Assembly (NCBI RefSeq): GCF_000004075.3
Contig: NC_026657.2
Location: 18,844,501 to 18,908,500, forward strand
DNA length: 64,000 nt
From: Cucumis sativus
Taxonomy: Eukaryota; Streptophyta; Magnoliopsida; Cucurbitales; Cucurbitaceae
Direction of reading: 5' to 3'
Part shown: positions 1-10,488 of the stretch, in pieces
How positions within the stretch are numbered: position 1 is the stretch's first letter
How the letters are laid out: each line of letters begins with the position of its first letter
Position numbers and translations under genes: made by a program
The notes under the pieces: generated by a model
What the model saw: the letters and a program-made list of their open reading frames with translations, nothing else
Database searches by the model: none
Told to the model about the DNA's origin: nothing

Positions 1-2150
1 TCATTTGTTGTTTCTAATGTCTTTGACTATGGTACAGTTGAGATTATAAGTGAGAAAACATGAAAAGTTCTCAAAGTAAATGGGCATAGACTCAAAATCT
101 TCATTGAAGGAGAATCCACATCATCCCAAGAGTGCAAGATCTCACTTCTCCATCCCACCTACACTTGAGACCACAATAATAAACAGTTGAGCTACCGACC
201 ATATAAATTTCCCGCTTCCTAGAGGCAGCCAGGCGTCAAATATTAATGATTTATTGAATTTTTGTTTTTCTTTCTAATTTCTAGCTTTCGCTTTTTAATA
301 AAACTAAGAAAGTTTCCTTTCTTTTTATAGGAGTAATCTTTGCTCAAGGTGAACAATGCATACAAATAAGGAATTCAAATGCTTTCTCCATGCAAGCTTT
401 CCACCAAGCAAATATCAAAAAATCAACATCTAAGGGACATTGTTCTCATTTCCTTTCTTTTCACTTTACTTTGCTTTTTCTAAAGCTTTGAGGACAAAAC
501 ATTTTTTGAAGTGGGGTGGGTAGCATAGCATTTCTTGTTACTTAGCTTGCATGTGTATGAATATGAATATTGGGTCATTTTTTTAAAAAAAATTGCATAT
601 CTGCCCAGCCCTTGAGCTAAGCTCGGGTTTGTGAATTGTTATATTCTTAATATTCTGAACATGTTGAGATGAGTTATTATCTTCTTTTTTTTTAAGCCCC
701 TTTTTAGCCATGCCATATTGAGATATGAATGCTTGAATGTCAATGGTATGTATGTTGTGATTGAATGATTGCATGTATAATATAATAAGTGTATGGATGC
801 ATTTCTATCCTTGTCTTCTTTGTTTTGTTATTAGGGTATGTCTATGATACACTTAGTCCAAATCTAACCTAGATAGAATTAAAAAAGGATAGGAGCTACT
901 CTTTAGAAGTTGAGAAGGTTTTAATACTTTGTCTTGTCAACATGAGTTGGAAATCTCTTGTCTAGCCACAACGAATTAGATCCCTTTAGAAAAGATTAGG
1001 TGTTGATAAAAACTTTTATTACATTGAAAGAATCAGTCAAACTTAGAAACTAAGTTTAGAACCATAGAAAGGTAGCTCACTGGTTTTAGCAAGGCCTAGT
1101 TACCACATTGCATTCTAAAGTAAGAAAAGAAAGGCTTGCAAAAAAAAAAAAAAAGGTGAGACCATAAAAATGCAATATGCATTATGAAAAACTCGTAAAA
1201 AAAAATGTGAGAAGACGGGTAGGTCAAGTTGTGTTGAGTTCCTTAACTATCAAAACTTTTGGGGGAAACCTTCACTTTTTGACCTAAGTAAAACCTGACA
1301 ACCTTCACTTAGTGTTCTAAACATAACATCTAGTTTGACAAGAACTTCTAAAAGAGGAGGAATCCTTCCTAATCCATAAGTAGGGGAAAACAAGTCTAAG
1401 GTATATTTAATCTTTTCAAAGCCATGTCTAACATCCGAGAAACAAAACTTGAGTGCCTTTCTAAATATTCTTATTTCAAAAGAACTTAGTTAAACTTGAT
1501 TTTCCCACACTTTCTTTCGTGCTTTCCTTTTGCTACTAACATCATTTCTTTGAAACTTGATTTCCACCAAGCTATGGTAAAAAGTAAGGGTAAATTTTAA
1601 AATATTTTTTGTTGAGGTAAATCTTAGTAAGTGCAACCTATCCTTAGCAAGCTAAAGTTCACTTTTTAAACATATTAGTACTTGATTCTAATGACCTTAC
1701 CGATACACTTTAACACGTATCATTTTTCTTTAGACAGTTGGCTACTCGAATCAGATTCAATCACCCAAAAAAACTTCTTTATTTTTCTTCATTTTCTTTC
1801 TAATAAAAATTATGCATAAAGACAAGGAAAATCATGACAAAGAGACGTTTTGTATTTTATAGCTCTTAGATCGCATAGTTCATATTTTCATGAAAGTTAT
1901 TACTCATTATCTCACTTATAGCATTTTTACTCCGTTATTCTATATAAAAGATTATTATAACTTGTATTTTTACAAGTTATCGCCTGTATTGAGATCCCGG
2001 CCCACCCCAGCTATTAGCTTCTAATATATATAACAGAACCCCTAACACTTTTCTACCCATAGCCGACCAACTCTATTCTTCCTCACACTCCGTCTCCCCT
2101 CACTTTCTCTAAATTTTCATCTCACACGACACCATCGTCGGAATGAATGT
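1..2150 (+). mobile_element. Ty3/gypsy remnant: end of pol plus probable 3' LTR
   Basis: The first frame from base 1 reads as the C-terminal end of a Ty3/gypsy integrase, with the family-typical stretch VFDYGTVEI followed by KVLKVNGHRLK. A TGA interrupts it at codon 21, so the copy is dead. A purine-rich tract at about 508-522 (gaagtggggtggg) could be the polypurine tract before a 3' LTR. A TATA-like run at 2021-2033 followed by a C-rich leader to about 2130 would fit the promoter part of that LTR. The LTR borders were not resolved and no paired LTR lies in the window, so the right end is approximate. Confidence 0.6.
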
Positions 2151-3154
2151 GATGGTAAAATAATACACATTTTTCCCTCCTTTAAACCAATTTTCCCCTA
2201 ACATAAGAGCACAGTTTTTATTTAAAGCTTTTCAAAAATAAAATAAAAGCCCAACGGTCGAAAAATATTTGCTACATATTTTCCCACTTTTTTCTTTTTT
2301 AAAAAAATAAGCATCTTATCACAATATTTTTCTCTTAAATTACCGTTTTATTTGAATGTCCGTACTCTAATTTTTCCTTTCCTGATTGGGTTATTATTAA
2401 ATGTAAATTTTGAAGATCAATTTATTAGACACAAATTTCAAATTCCTGCAATACATTACAGTTAAATAACTTCAAATTCATATGAATTTTTAACTAGGTC
2501 TAATAACTAATTTGATATGTTAAGCCACATCAAATTGAAATAACATATCTCAATTGACATTTAAAAAAAAAATCTATCCTGCATTGTGTATATACATAAA
2601 TTAAAATTTTGAAATTGATGAAACTAAAAAAATTAATTTTTTTTCCTCTTAAAAATATAAAAACACATTGATGGTAATAACATCTATTAGTGCAAATGCA
2701 TCAAATAGCTTCAATAATAAACGTTGGATAGAAGGCAATTACCCCAACTATCATGTAGAATATTTAGCAATGCATTGCATGACAACCTTGAATTCAAAAT
2801 TATCACCTGCCTTCCATCTTAATCCAAATCTCAGCCAAAACTCATACAAACTTCCATCCAAGTTGCAGCAACTTACTCAGAAACATGGTCATTGGTGCTC
2901 CCCATTGAACGTTGAGCCAAGGTTTCTAGACAAATTCAATATCAGACTCCAGCAATATTTTAGCGTCTAGATAAGGGAAGAGAAAGGGAATGTTACGACC
3001 CTTGAATTTTCCGAAACCTAGGCCTGTTTAACAAATTGGTAATAATCGTCTTAAGATCTTACAGAGAAACAACTATTTGAGAATGGAAAGAACAAGCTCG
3101 GATACAACAATAGAGGCAGAGGGATGGAAGAAGAGGAACAGGGTGAGTCCTGTG
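2151..3154. other. AT-rich spacer and CLPP3 3' flank
   Basis: This is mostly AT-rich DNA with homopolymer runs. The part nearest 3155 is expected to hold the 3' UTR of the minus-strand CLPP3 gene. A 100-codon open frame on the plus strand (2668-2970) shows no recognisable domain and I do not call it a gene. Confidence 0.5.
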
Positions 3155-5991
3155 TCATACAGGACTTGGTTCTTCTGTTTCCTGCTGGCCACCGCGCTCT
3201 TTGTCACTTCCTTGACCCCCTTCTTCATATCCATTCTTCAAAATCTTGCTTTCTGAAGGCAAATTCTTCTTGGCTTTTCGACTCCCTTCAACCTTCCATA
3301 GATCCCAGATTCGAGTTTTCGGAGGAGGAGTTGCCTCTGCAATTGGAGCAATAAGTCCAGGCTTCCCATCATCGATAACTTCATCGATCAAACCATATTC
3401 CTTAGCTTCCCAAGGATTCATAAAATTATCACGTTCTGTGTCCAATTCAATCTGCAAAGGACAAACAAATACTAAAGGGTTTCTTTACAAAATTGAGAAC
3501 CAAGTAGTTAAAGTAATATATTGGCAAACCTGCTCTATTGGCTTTCCAGTGATTCTAGAAAAAATTTTGTTTAGCTTAATCTTGTGATACGCCATTTCTC
3601 GTATCCGAATGCTCATCTCTGTTGCCTGGCATAGATGGGGTAACCAGTGAATTGATTAGGCGTTCTCCCATAATTGAAAGCTTAAATCAACTAATTAATT
3701 ATTAAATAGATCAAAAGCCAATATCGATAATTTCAGAAAAACTCCTGAATTTCATTCCATGCTCTTATTTGTGGAGCCAAAGCTGTGTCCCTTTACCAAA
3801 AAATTCAACGCAAATAAATCAAGTTCATAAAAGCTATTATGAGGCTTATTGATTTTCAACTCCCTACCATCCAATGCAAGCACTAAACATTATGAACAAA
3901 GAATTTTAGAAATGCTGCACACATTCAAGAGCGACTGGAAAAGCCATTAACTTAACAGCAAAGCACAGAACAATAATCTACTCACTTTTCCTCCAGCAGT
4001 TCCAAGAGGTTGATGGATCATCACTCTTCCATTGGGCATGCAAAATCGCTTTCCCTTTGAACCAGAGGCTAGAAGAAATGCTCCCATGGATGCGGCAAGT
4101 CCCAGACAAACGGTTGAAACATCGGCCTTGCATAACTTCATTGCATCATATATTCCCATTCCTACATTCAATAAAAAATTTGAGAAACAAACATGGATTG
4201 AAATAACAACCTACAACAATAGAGGTAGACCAAAAAGATGTGGATATACAAAGATCCATTTGCCTTGAAATAATTGAAGGGAGAGATCATCACACAAGAG
4301 ATAAACGAACATAAGAAGGGCAGTTTTCAGTAAGGAGAAATAAAGAGGTTATTGCATGGATGGGTAGGTGACTTCATCTGCTGAAGTATCTTCTGAATTA
4401 CAGGGAAACCAGGAGGAAAACTAAGGGCCGTTGCAAAATAATTTATAATATCATTATTATGTTGAATGAAAAAAACAAACCCCACACCAGAGATCTGTTT
4501 GTGCAACCTCCTAATCAGAAAATACTTTACAGATTATCATTTGAATTGAACTTGAATCAGGCTATATGCATATCATCCGGAATCTTGCCCCATGATTGCC
4601 ACACTACATACCATATAATATAATTTTCATCGATCAAAAAAGTTACAACCATAGTGCTAAAACGTAATGACTCGCTGGAGCTCTTTCTTTTCATGGGCTT
4701 CAATTTCAAAGACTTTTTGTAATTATTCATTAGGCAACATTTTACTGAGTTGGAGCACCTTTCTTTAGTGAGGTTTTTGTGTACTTGGCTTTTAGTCTGC
4801 TTTTGTATTGTTTCCTTCTCTCCATCTCTCTCTGTGTCTATATATATAGAATAACTTGGTTAAAATACCATAAGATGAAATGTAATTCGATAGAATAACA
4901 GAAGCTCTTGTCTCACAACTTGATGGATTATGATCCTGACTTAGAATGACAGATCCCAAGCTACTTCCGAAGTGAGAATAATGAAGTCATTTCTCAAATA
5001 TTTCAATGATTCCAAACTTTGGAATGTGTTTATTTTGATGCACGTGATCAACACAGAAGGCACTTGAACTCATTTGCGTACCAAATATTGGATTATGTAA
5101 CTTACTTTACACTCTCACGCACAAGCAGTTTGGAGCAACAAGGAGTACTAAAACCATCATAAAAGAATGAAGGGCGTGAATACTGTGGGAAGCAGATTTG
5201 AACCATAAAGATTATACGACAGCATCCTTTCAACCCAACAACTTCAAATTAAAACTAAAAATTATCCGTCTGAAAACAAAAAACAAAAACAAAAACAAAA
5301 AAGAATGTAAGGACTTGATGACGGAAAATACCAGCAGTGACAGAGCCACCAGGTGAGTTGATAAACAATTTAATATCTTTTGTTGGGTCTTCAGCATCAA
5401 GAAAGAGTAGTTGGCTTATGATGAAATCTGCCGTCATGTCATCAACCTGCCAGTACCCAATACAATATTCAAGTCCCAATAAAAATTCTCTCTTCTTCTT
5501 CCAACTCAAACAACTCCCAAACCATCCAAACAAAAATCCCAATATAACAAATACAAAATCAAACCTAAAAAAAGCTAAACAGAATTCAACACACCGCTGA
5601 AAGTAGAAACAAACCAATTGATTAAGAAATACGAGGAAATAGTTGGAGACATTGCCTGAGAGCCCAAGAAGATGATTCGCTGGCGGAGAAGCATATTGGT
5701 AGTGTCAAGCTCTTCGAATCGAGGCAAGGATCGAGCGGAAGATACAGAATAGTTGCTAAAAACATCCCAATTACTGGATAAGGTGCGTCTAAGAGAAGAG
5801 GAACTATGCGAGGGGTGGTTTACAACCGGAACCGAACAATTTCTGATTCTAAAAGCATTAGAAGTGAAATTGCCGCCATGGGAGTGCTTGGAAGGAGTAG
5901 AAATTGGAAAATGAGAAGACTGAAATCCATGGTCAGAACGCTTAAGCCCATAAGGGGAAGGAGAAGGTGCGTGTGTGAAACTCAACTCCAT
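3155..5991 (-). CDS. CLPP3: ATP-dependent Clp protease proteolytic subunit 3, chloroplastic
   Basis: Five exons on the minus strand join in phase: 5656-5991, 5332-5446, 3986-4161, 3530-3625 and 3155-3451, giving 339 residues. The product is a nuclear-encoded serine protease subunit of the plastid stromal Clp complex, which degrades unfolded proteins together with ClpC/D chaperones. Residues 1 to about 75 are Ser/Arg-rich and acid-poor, as in a transit peptide. The ClpP fold follows, with [15 protein letters not shown] near its start. The triad is Ser175 (GLAASMGA), His200 (MIHQP) and Asp249 (ERDNF). Its spacing of 25 and 49 residues matches bacterial ClpP. The C-terminus is extended by a charged Gly/Glu tail. 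The start was chosen at MELSF because upstream in-frame codons look like leader. Intron 1 has a GC donor (CAG/GCAATG); introns 2-4 are GT-AG. The CLPP3 assignment rests on similarity to Arabidopsis CLPP3 as I remember it. Confidence 0.93.
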
Positions 5992-6053
5992 TTTCGCTAT
6001 TGAGAGCAGAAGGGGAAGCACCCACAAGAAATCCAAAGATTGGGCTGCTCTAC

Positions 6054-6065
6054 CAATATAAAGAG
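6054..6065 (-). promoter_or_regulatory. Candidate TATA box of CLPP3
   Basis: On the minus strand the sequence reads CTCTTTATATTG, about 65 bases upstream of the CLPP3 start codon. A GCCCAAT motif lies just downstream in the presumed leader. The position suits a core promoter, but the transcription start is inferred. Confidence 0.4.
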
Positions 6066-6079
6066 TATTTTCCCCCAAA

Positions 6080-6709
6080 TTTACTTCATCAATCGTAACA
6101 AAAGAAGGGGAAAAATCACTTTTAATGTTACGTTAAATTGTAATCTTACTTTTCCAATCTTGTTTGAATTTTATTGGGTGTGTTTTAAAAAATGGTCAAA
6201 ATATTGATAGGTATAAAACAATTTCAAAAATAATAAAAACGCTATTGATTGGCTCTAATATATTGGTAAGCAATCAATAAACTCAATCAATAGTTTATGT
6301 TTGTTTAAATTTGTATAGTTAAATACATTTCAAGATTTTTGGATGTGTAGAAATTTGGTTACCAAAATCTAAACTATTTTGTTAGGATTGTCTAGTATAC
6401 GATTTTTTTGTCATGATCTTCTATATTTGGTACACAGTTTGAAAAAATAGATATTTTATATTTGATACACGATCTTGATGCAAATAACATGTTGATAAAA
6501 AATAAAAATAAAAAAATTGCTAAAGAGAAAAAGACCCCGAAAAGGAAAAGAAAAATTGCACAAGACTGAAGATGGAAAGCAAGAGCAACCAAAATATTTA
6601 AAAGAAATTGTAGAAGAAGAGAAAAAGACGATAGAAAGAAAAAAAAAAATTGCAGAAGAGGAATATAATAAATACGATACGAAAAAAATGTTGAGTTTCA
6701 TGGGATTTT
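6080..6709. other. AT-rich intergenic spacer
   Basis: This is low-complexity AT-rich sequence between CLPP3 and the antisense copia fragment. Open frames here are Lys/Glu- or Phe-rich products of A/T runs and show no domain. Confidence 0.5.
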
Positions 6710-7320
6710 TCATTTTTTGTTGAATAGGAAATTTTGAAACCAATCATAAATTGTCATATCATTCATTACTAAAATAACATCATCTATGTTGATTTTTTGT
6801 CTTCCATATTTGAGAGCCATTTTTAGTTCTTTGTATGTTTCTAGAAGTGAGTTTAGTAGATTAAACGATTCATTTTCATCATCAATATTGTCTCCCAATT
6901 CTTTGAAATTTGAAGACAGCTTCTTGAATTCTCCAAGATTTTCTGTCAAATATTTGTTGTCATCCATCTTGAAGGCCTTACATATGCACGGTTAGGTAGA
7001 TCTTTGGACTTGTAGATTTCATCCAACTTTGTTCACATTCCATAAGTTGTTTCTTCACCAATGACCTTCCTAAGAACATTGTCACTTACGTTTAAATTCT
7101 CCATAGTTTCTTTGTCTTATTGAGTCATTGTTTTAGGCAGCTTTTTTGGATTCGTGAGAGCTTTCAATCTCTCTTACCATCAAACTTCTCAATATCATAC
7201 CTTGCTACCGTCATCTTTGAGTTTCTTGAAATCAAGAACGTGATTCTTGGAGCTTTCTTGAATCTTTCTGCAGATACCAATTAGAAGGGGTTGCCACTTG
7301 TATGGACACGGGGAAGCCAC
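6710..7320 (-). pseudogene. Truncated Ty1/copia gag fragment, antisense
   Basis: The minus strand carries a copia gag fragment. Its best frame (6710-6967) contains LGEFKKLSSNFKELGD and LKMALKYGRQKI, almost the same as the gag at 22.7-22.9 kb. Further upstream (7300 down to 6970) the related gag N-terminus can be followed, including LDFKKLKD, interrupted by stops and frame changes. A primer-site-like AATTGGTATC at about 7279-7288 precedes it. It belongs to the same family as the element at 21.8-41.6 kb but is a separate degenerate copy lacking pol. It ends about 0.7 kb from the start codon of the RTNLB gene. Confidence 0.75.
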
Positions 7321-8057
7321 CTAATTACATAAAGGTGAGTTCTCTCTATACTTACTTGTGTTTTACTTTTCCCTTTCCTTTCACTTGCATGTAGATCTGT
7401 ATTTACAGAGGATTGAAGAAGCTCTTAAGTATTTTCTGATATTTATTTCTTTTATGTAGATTCTGGTTTTCTTATTTCCTTTTGCTTGGATGATGGTGAG
7501 ATGAAGAGAAGATGAACATACAAGGGTTTTAAAGTGGTTCGACATGGCAAATGTCTACGTTCATTGAGCTTTGGAGAGCAAGGTATTATTTCTTTTCAGT
7601 TTCTTGTGTATATAATATCAAAGAGATATAGAGTAATATAGACTACCCTATAGAACTCTAGTTAAACAATGGGTTAAAACTTACATATTTAACCGTACAA
7701 AGATATAACTCTTTCATTAAAGAGTTTTTAGACCGTTATCTTATTTTTGTCATTAGTTTAAAGATTTAAGATTAGTCCAAGCTTGAAGGTATTTTTTTCT
7801 TACCCGACATGCAAAATTGTGGGATAATTTTTAAAATTTAATCTTTAAATTATAATTAAATAGTTGGTTGATGTTTTTTTTCTTTCAGTTGCGTTACTTC
7901 TCTAGTTTCCGCGCCCCCGTTTACATAGCTCTATCATTTATTCATATTGCAATTCCCATTCTCTACTCCTGCTCGATCCTCTCGCCTCTGCTTCGGAGAC
8001 GCTTTTTTTGTCCTTTCATTTTCATTTTTCTGTTCTTCAATCTTGCTCCAAAGATCC
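7321..8057. other. RTNLB upstream region and 5' leader
   Basis: AT-rich upstream DNA ends in a pyrimidine-rich leader (about 7870-8057) with C-rich stretches just before the RTNLB ATG. The left part may still be decayed copia LTR, but I could not match it to the LTRs at 21.8 or 41.1 kb. Confidence 0.4.
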
Positions 8058-10488
8058 ATGGCTGACCAACCAGCCGAGCCGGATTCCGTCATTGACAACT
8101 TCTCCGCCAAGATCGACGACCACATTTCATCCTCTTCCTCCGACTCTGATGACGACCACCCTTCCAAACCCGATGCTGTAAAATGCCACGTTTATAGACT
8201 CTTCGGCAGAGATAAGCCCGTCCACACGGTCTTGGGCGGTGGAAAACGTACTCTCTGATCCCTCTCTCTCTCTCTCTCTCAGATTTGGATTATGCTTTGT
8301 CATTCTTACTTATCAAATGCCTTTCTATCTTTGTACATTGTTATTGTGGATACGTGTTTTCGAATGTTCTTGCAATTTTCGTTTCATTGGATTACTTCCC
8401 GATGTTTTCCTTCTTTTTGGGAAGGAAAGAATTTCATTGATTGAATGAAATGTCACAAAAGGGAGACAAACCGGATTACAAAAAAATTAATTTCTCCGTT
8501 TGGATAAAATAAAATTTGAGTTGTAAATGGTGAAAGATGAAACGGTTTTAAATGAGAGATCGGACGACTGTTCATATGTTACAACATAGAGTATATTCTC
8601 TTTTAATTTCCATTGAGTTATGCATGAAAACCTTAGGGTAGCGTTATGGCTTCATACATTGTGGTTTCAGTTATGTTAAATATGTTATCTCAAAACCAAT
8701 TTTCATCTGGCAACGAAAAGAGTTACTATATATTTTGAGGTCTCTTCATTATATTGATTGTGGGATCCTCAACATGTTTACCATTTTTGGGTTGAATTTA
8801 GCCATAACCCTAAAAGCTTCATAGACTCGAACATCATAAGATTAACCATTGTAACTTAGTTAGAAAATTACTCAGTTACTGCATTTGGCAAAGTTGAGTT
8901 TTGCTGCCTTATTTATGAATAATAGGGTAACCGCTATTTTGTTTTACTTTCTGCCGCAGATTTTAGACATTTAAAACTATATTTTATTCTGTCTACATTT
9001 TAGTTCGTATTTAGTAGGAATATTGTAGTTGATGAGATAAACGGCTGAAATGTATAGGTTCAGTTCTTTTCGAGTCTGTTTACCAAACGACTGCTCTAAT
9101 AATACTACTTCGTCATTATTAGGAAGATTATTTTAAATGACAAAACTGCTGAAAATAGTTACAAATATAGTAAAATATCATAGTCTATCTACGCAGACCA
9201 TAATAGACAGATATAGCAGTCCATCACAATGATGTAGTAGGATAGGGTGTTATGCTAATCCCAATCCTAATCTTAATTAAATTAAGGATTTGATCACAAT
9301 ACCCTAATCGTACTACATCAAATATTTAATGTATACCATTTTCAATGTAGAATATTATAACTGCATTAAACATGAATTGAGAACTGATTAGATATACCTT
9401 TCTTTTTTCCACATACAAATTTCAGTAGAACGTGATACTGGAGTTATGCCCTTCTGTAGTTCTCCCCTCACCACTTTCCTGTCTTTATCTTTGAGGAACT
9501 TTTCTTTTTCTTATAAATTATAATTACTTCCGGTTGCAGCTGCTGATGTTTTTCTTTGGAAGAACAAAAAGAACTCTGCAGGCGTTCTTGGGGGTGCCAC
9601 TGCCTTATGGATTCTTTTTGAACTGCTTGAATACCAATTAATCACTCTCGTGTGCCATATATTAATTATTTTATTGGCTATACCTTTCTTGTGGTCTTAT
9701 GCCAATACATTTATCAACAAGTAAGGACATCGACTTAGATAATCTGATGCAATAAACAGTCTGTTGGTTTTGTTTTATATGTATGTTTTCTGTGTTGTTT
9801 CATGTTTGTATAGGACCCCACCTCAAATCCCAGATGTTAGACTTCCTGAAGATTGCCTGCTACAGGTTGTCACTTCACTGAGAATCGAAATCAACCGTAT
9901 AATCTCCACTTTACGCGATGTTGCTTCTGGGAGAGATTTGAGGAAATTTCTAAGTGTACGTTCCCTGCTATTATCTTATGAGTAAATGTGTTTTAGAGGG
10001 AGAAGAAAAAAAGTAAATATTTCTAGACTCGATCAACTATTAGAAATGACAATTTTAGTAGTTTCTTAAACATTATCTTTTCATCATTTTGTTTACTGAT
10101 TACTTTGGTAATGCTACTGAGATTGTCGGATACCATCAACAGGCTTTTCTTGGCTTATGGATTCTATCAATAGCTGGCAGCTGGTGCAATTTTCTGACCT
10201 TGTTATACATGTGTAAGAACTGCTCTTTAAGTTTTTTATGAGAAATCACCGAGACTTTTGCATTTATAACTGAAAATATCTGCTTACATATTGATATTTT
10301 GATGTGCTTGAAAATCAGGCTTTATATTGCTACACACTGTGCCAGTCCTTTATGAGAAGTATGAAGACCAGGTTGACCCATTTGCTGAGAAGGCTTTGAT
10401 AGAACTTAAGAAGCAGTATGCTGAATTTGATGCCAAGGTTCTGAGCAAAATCCCATTGGGGCCACTTCAAGAGAAGAAAAAGGATTAG
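8058..10488 (+). CDS. Reticulon-like protein B (RTNLB1-8 type)
   Basis: Five exons join in phase: 8058-8247, 9540-9720, 9814-9955, 10143-10212 and 10319-10488, giving 250 residues. Reticulons are ER membrane proteins that shape tubules. The N-terminus is acidic and Ser-rich ([11 protein letters not shown] near residues 26-37). It is followed by [19 protein letters not shown], the conserved entry to the reticulon homology domain, then [11 protein letters not shown]. Two long hydrophobic hairpins follow, around residues 78-123 and 168-200, separated by a polar loop containing RIEINR and ASGRDLRKF. The C-terminus ends in EKKKD, a dilysine-like ER retention tail. All introns are GT-AG. Intron 1 is 1.3 kb and holds a CT microsatellite and a dispersed repeat. 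Length and motifs match Arabidopsis RTNLB1-8; the exact orthologue is not settled. Confidence 0.92.
8262..8280. repeat. (CT)n microsatellite in RTNLB intron 1
   Basis: About nine CT units lie just inside intron 1, 14 bases after the donor site. Confidence 0.9.
9146..9225. repeat. Dispersed AT-rich repeat, copy in RTNLB intron 1
   Basis: The sequence contains caaatatagtaaaatatca and a tctatc/gatag inverted-pair style. Similar wording recurs at about 38.62-38.71, 42.28-42.48, 51.88-51.97 and 63.21-63.30 kb. It looks like a MITE-type dispersed repeat; the ends were not defined. Confidence 0.45.

Noticed and set aside
2668..2970. 100-codon plus-strand open frame before CLPP3
   Set aside because: No domain, composition like its AT-rich surroundings, and it lies where the CLPP3 3' flank is expected.
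5255..5617. Reading through intron 1 of CLPP3 as coding
   Set aside because: The translated intron is a Phe/Leu-rich low-complexity stretch, and exon 2 has a clean acceptor at 5447.
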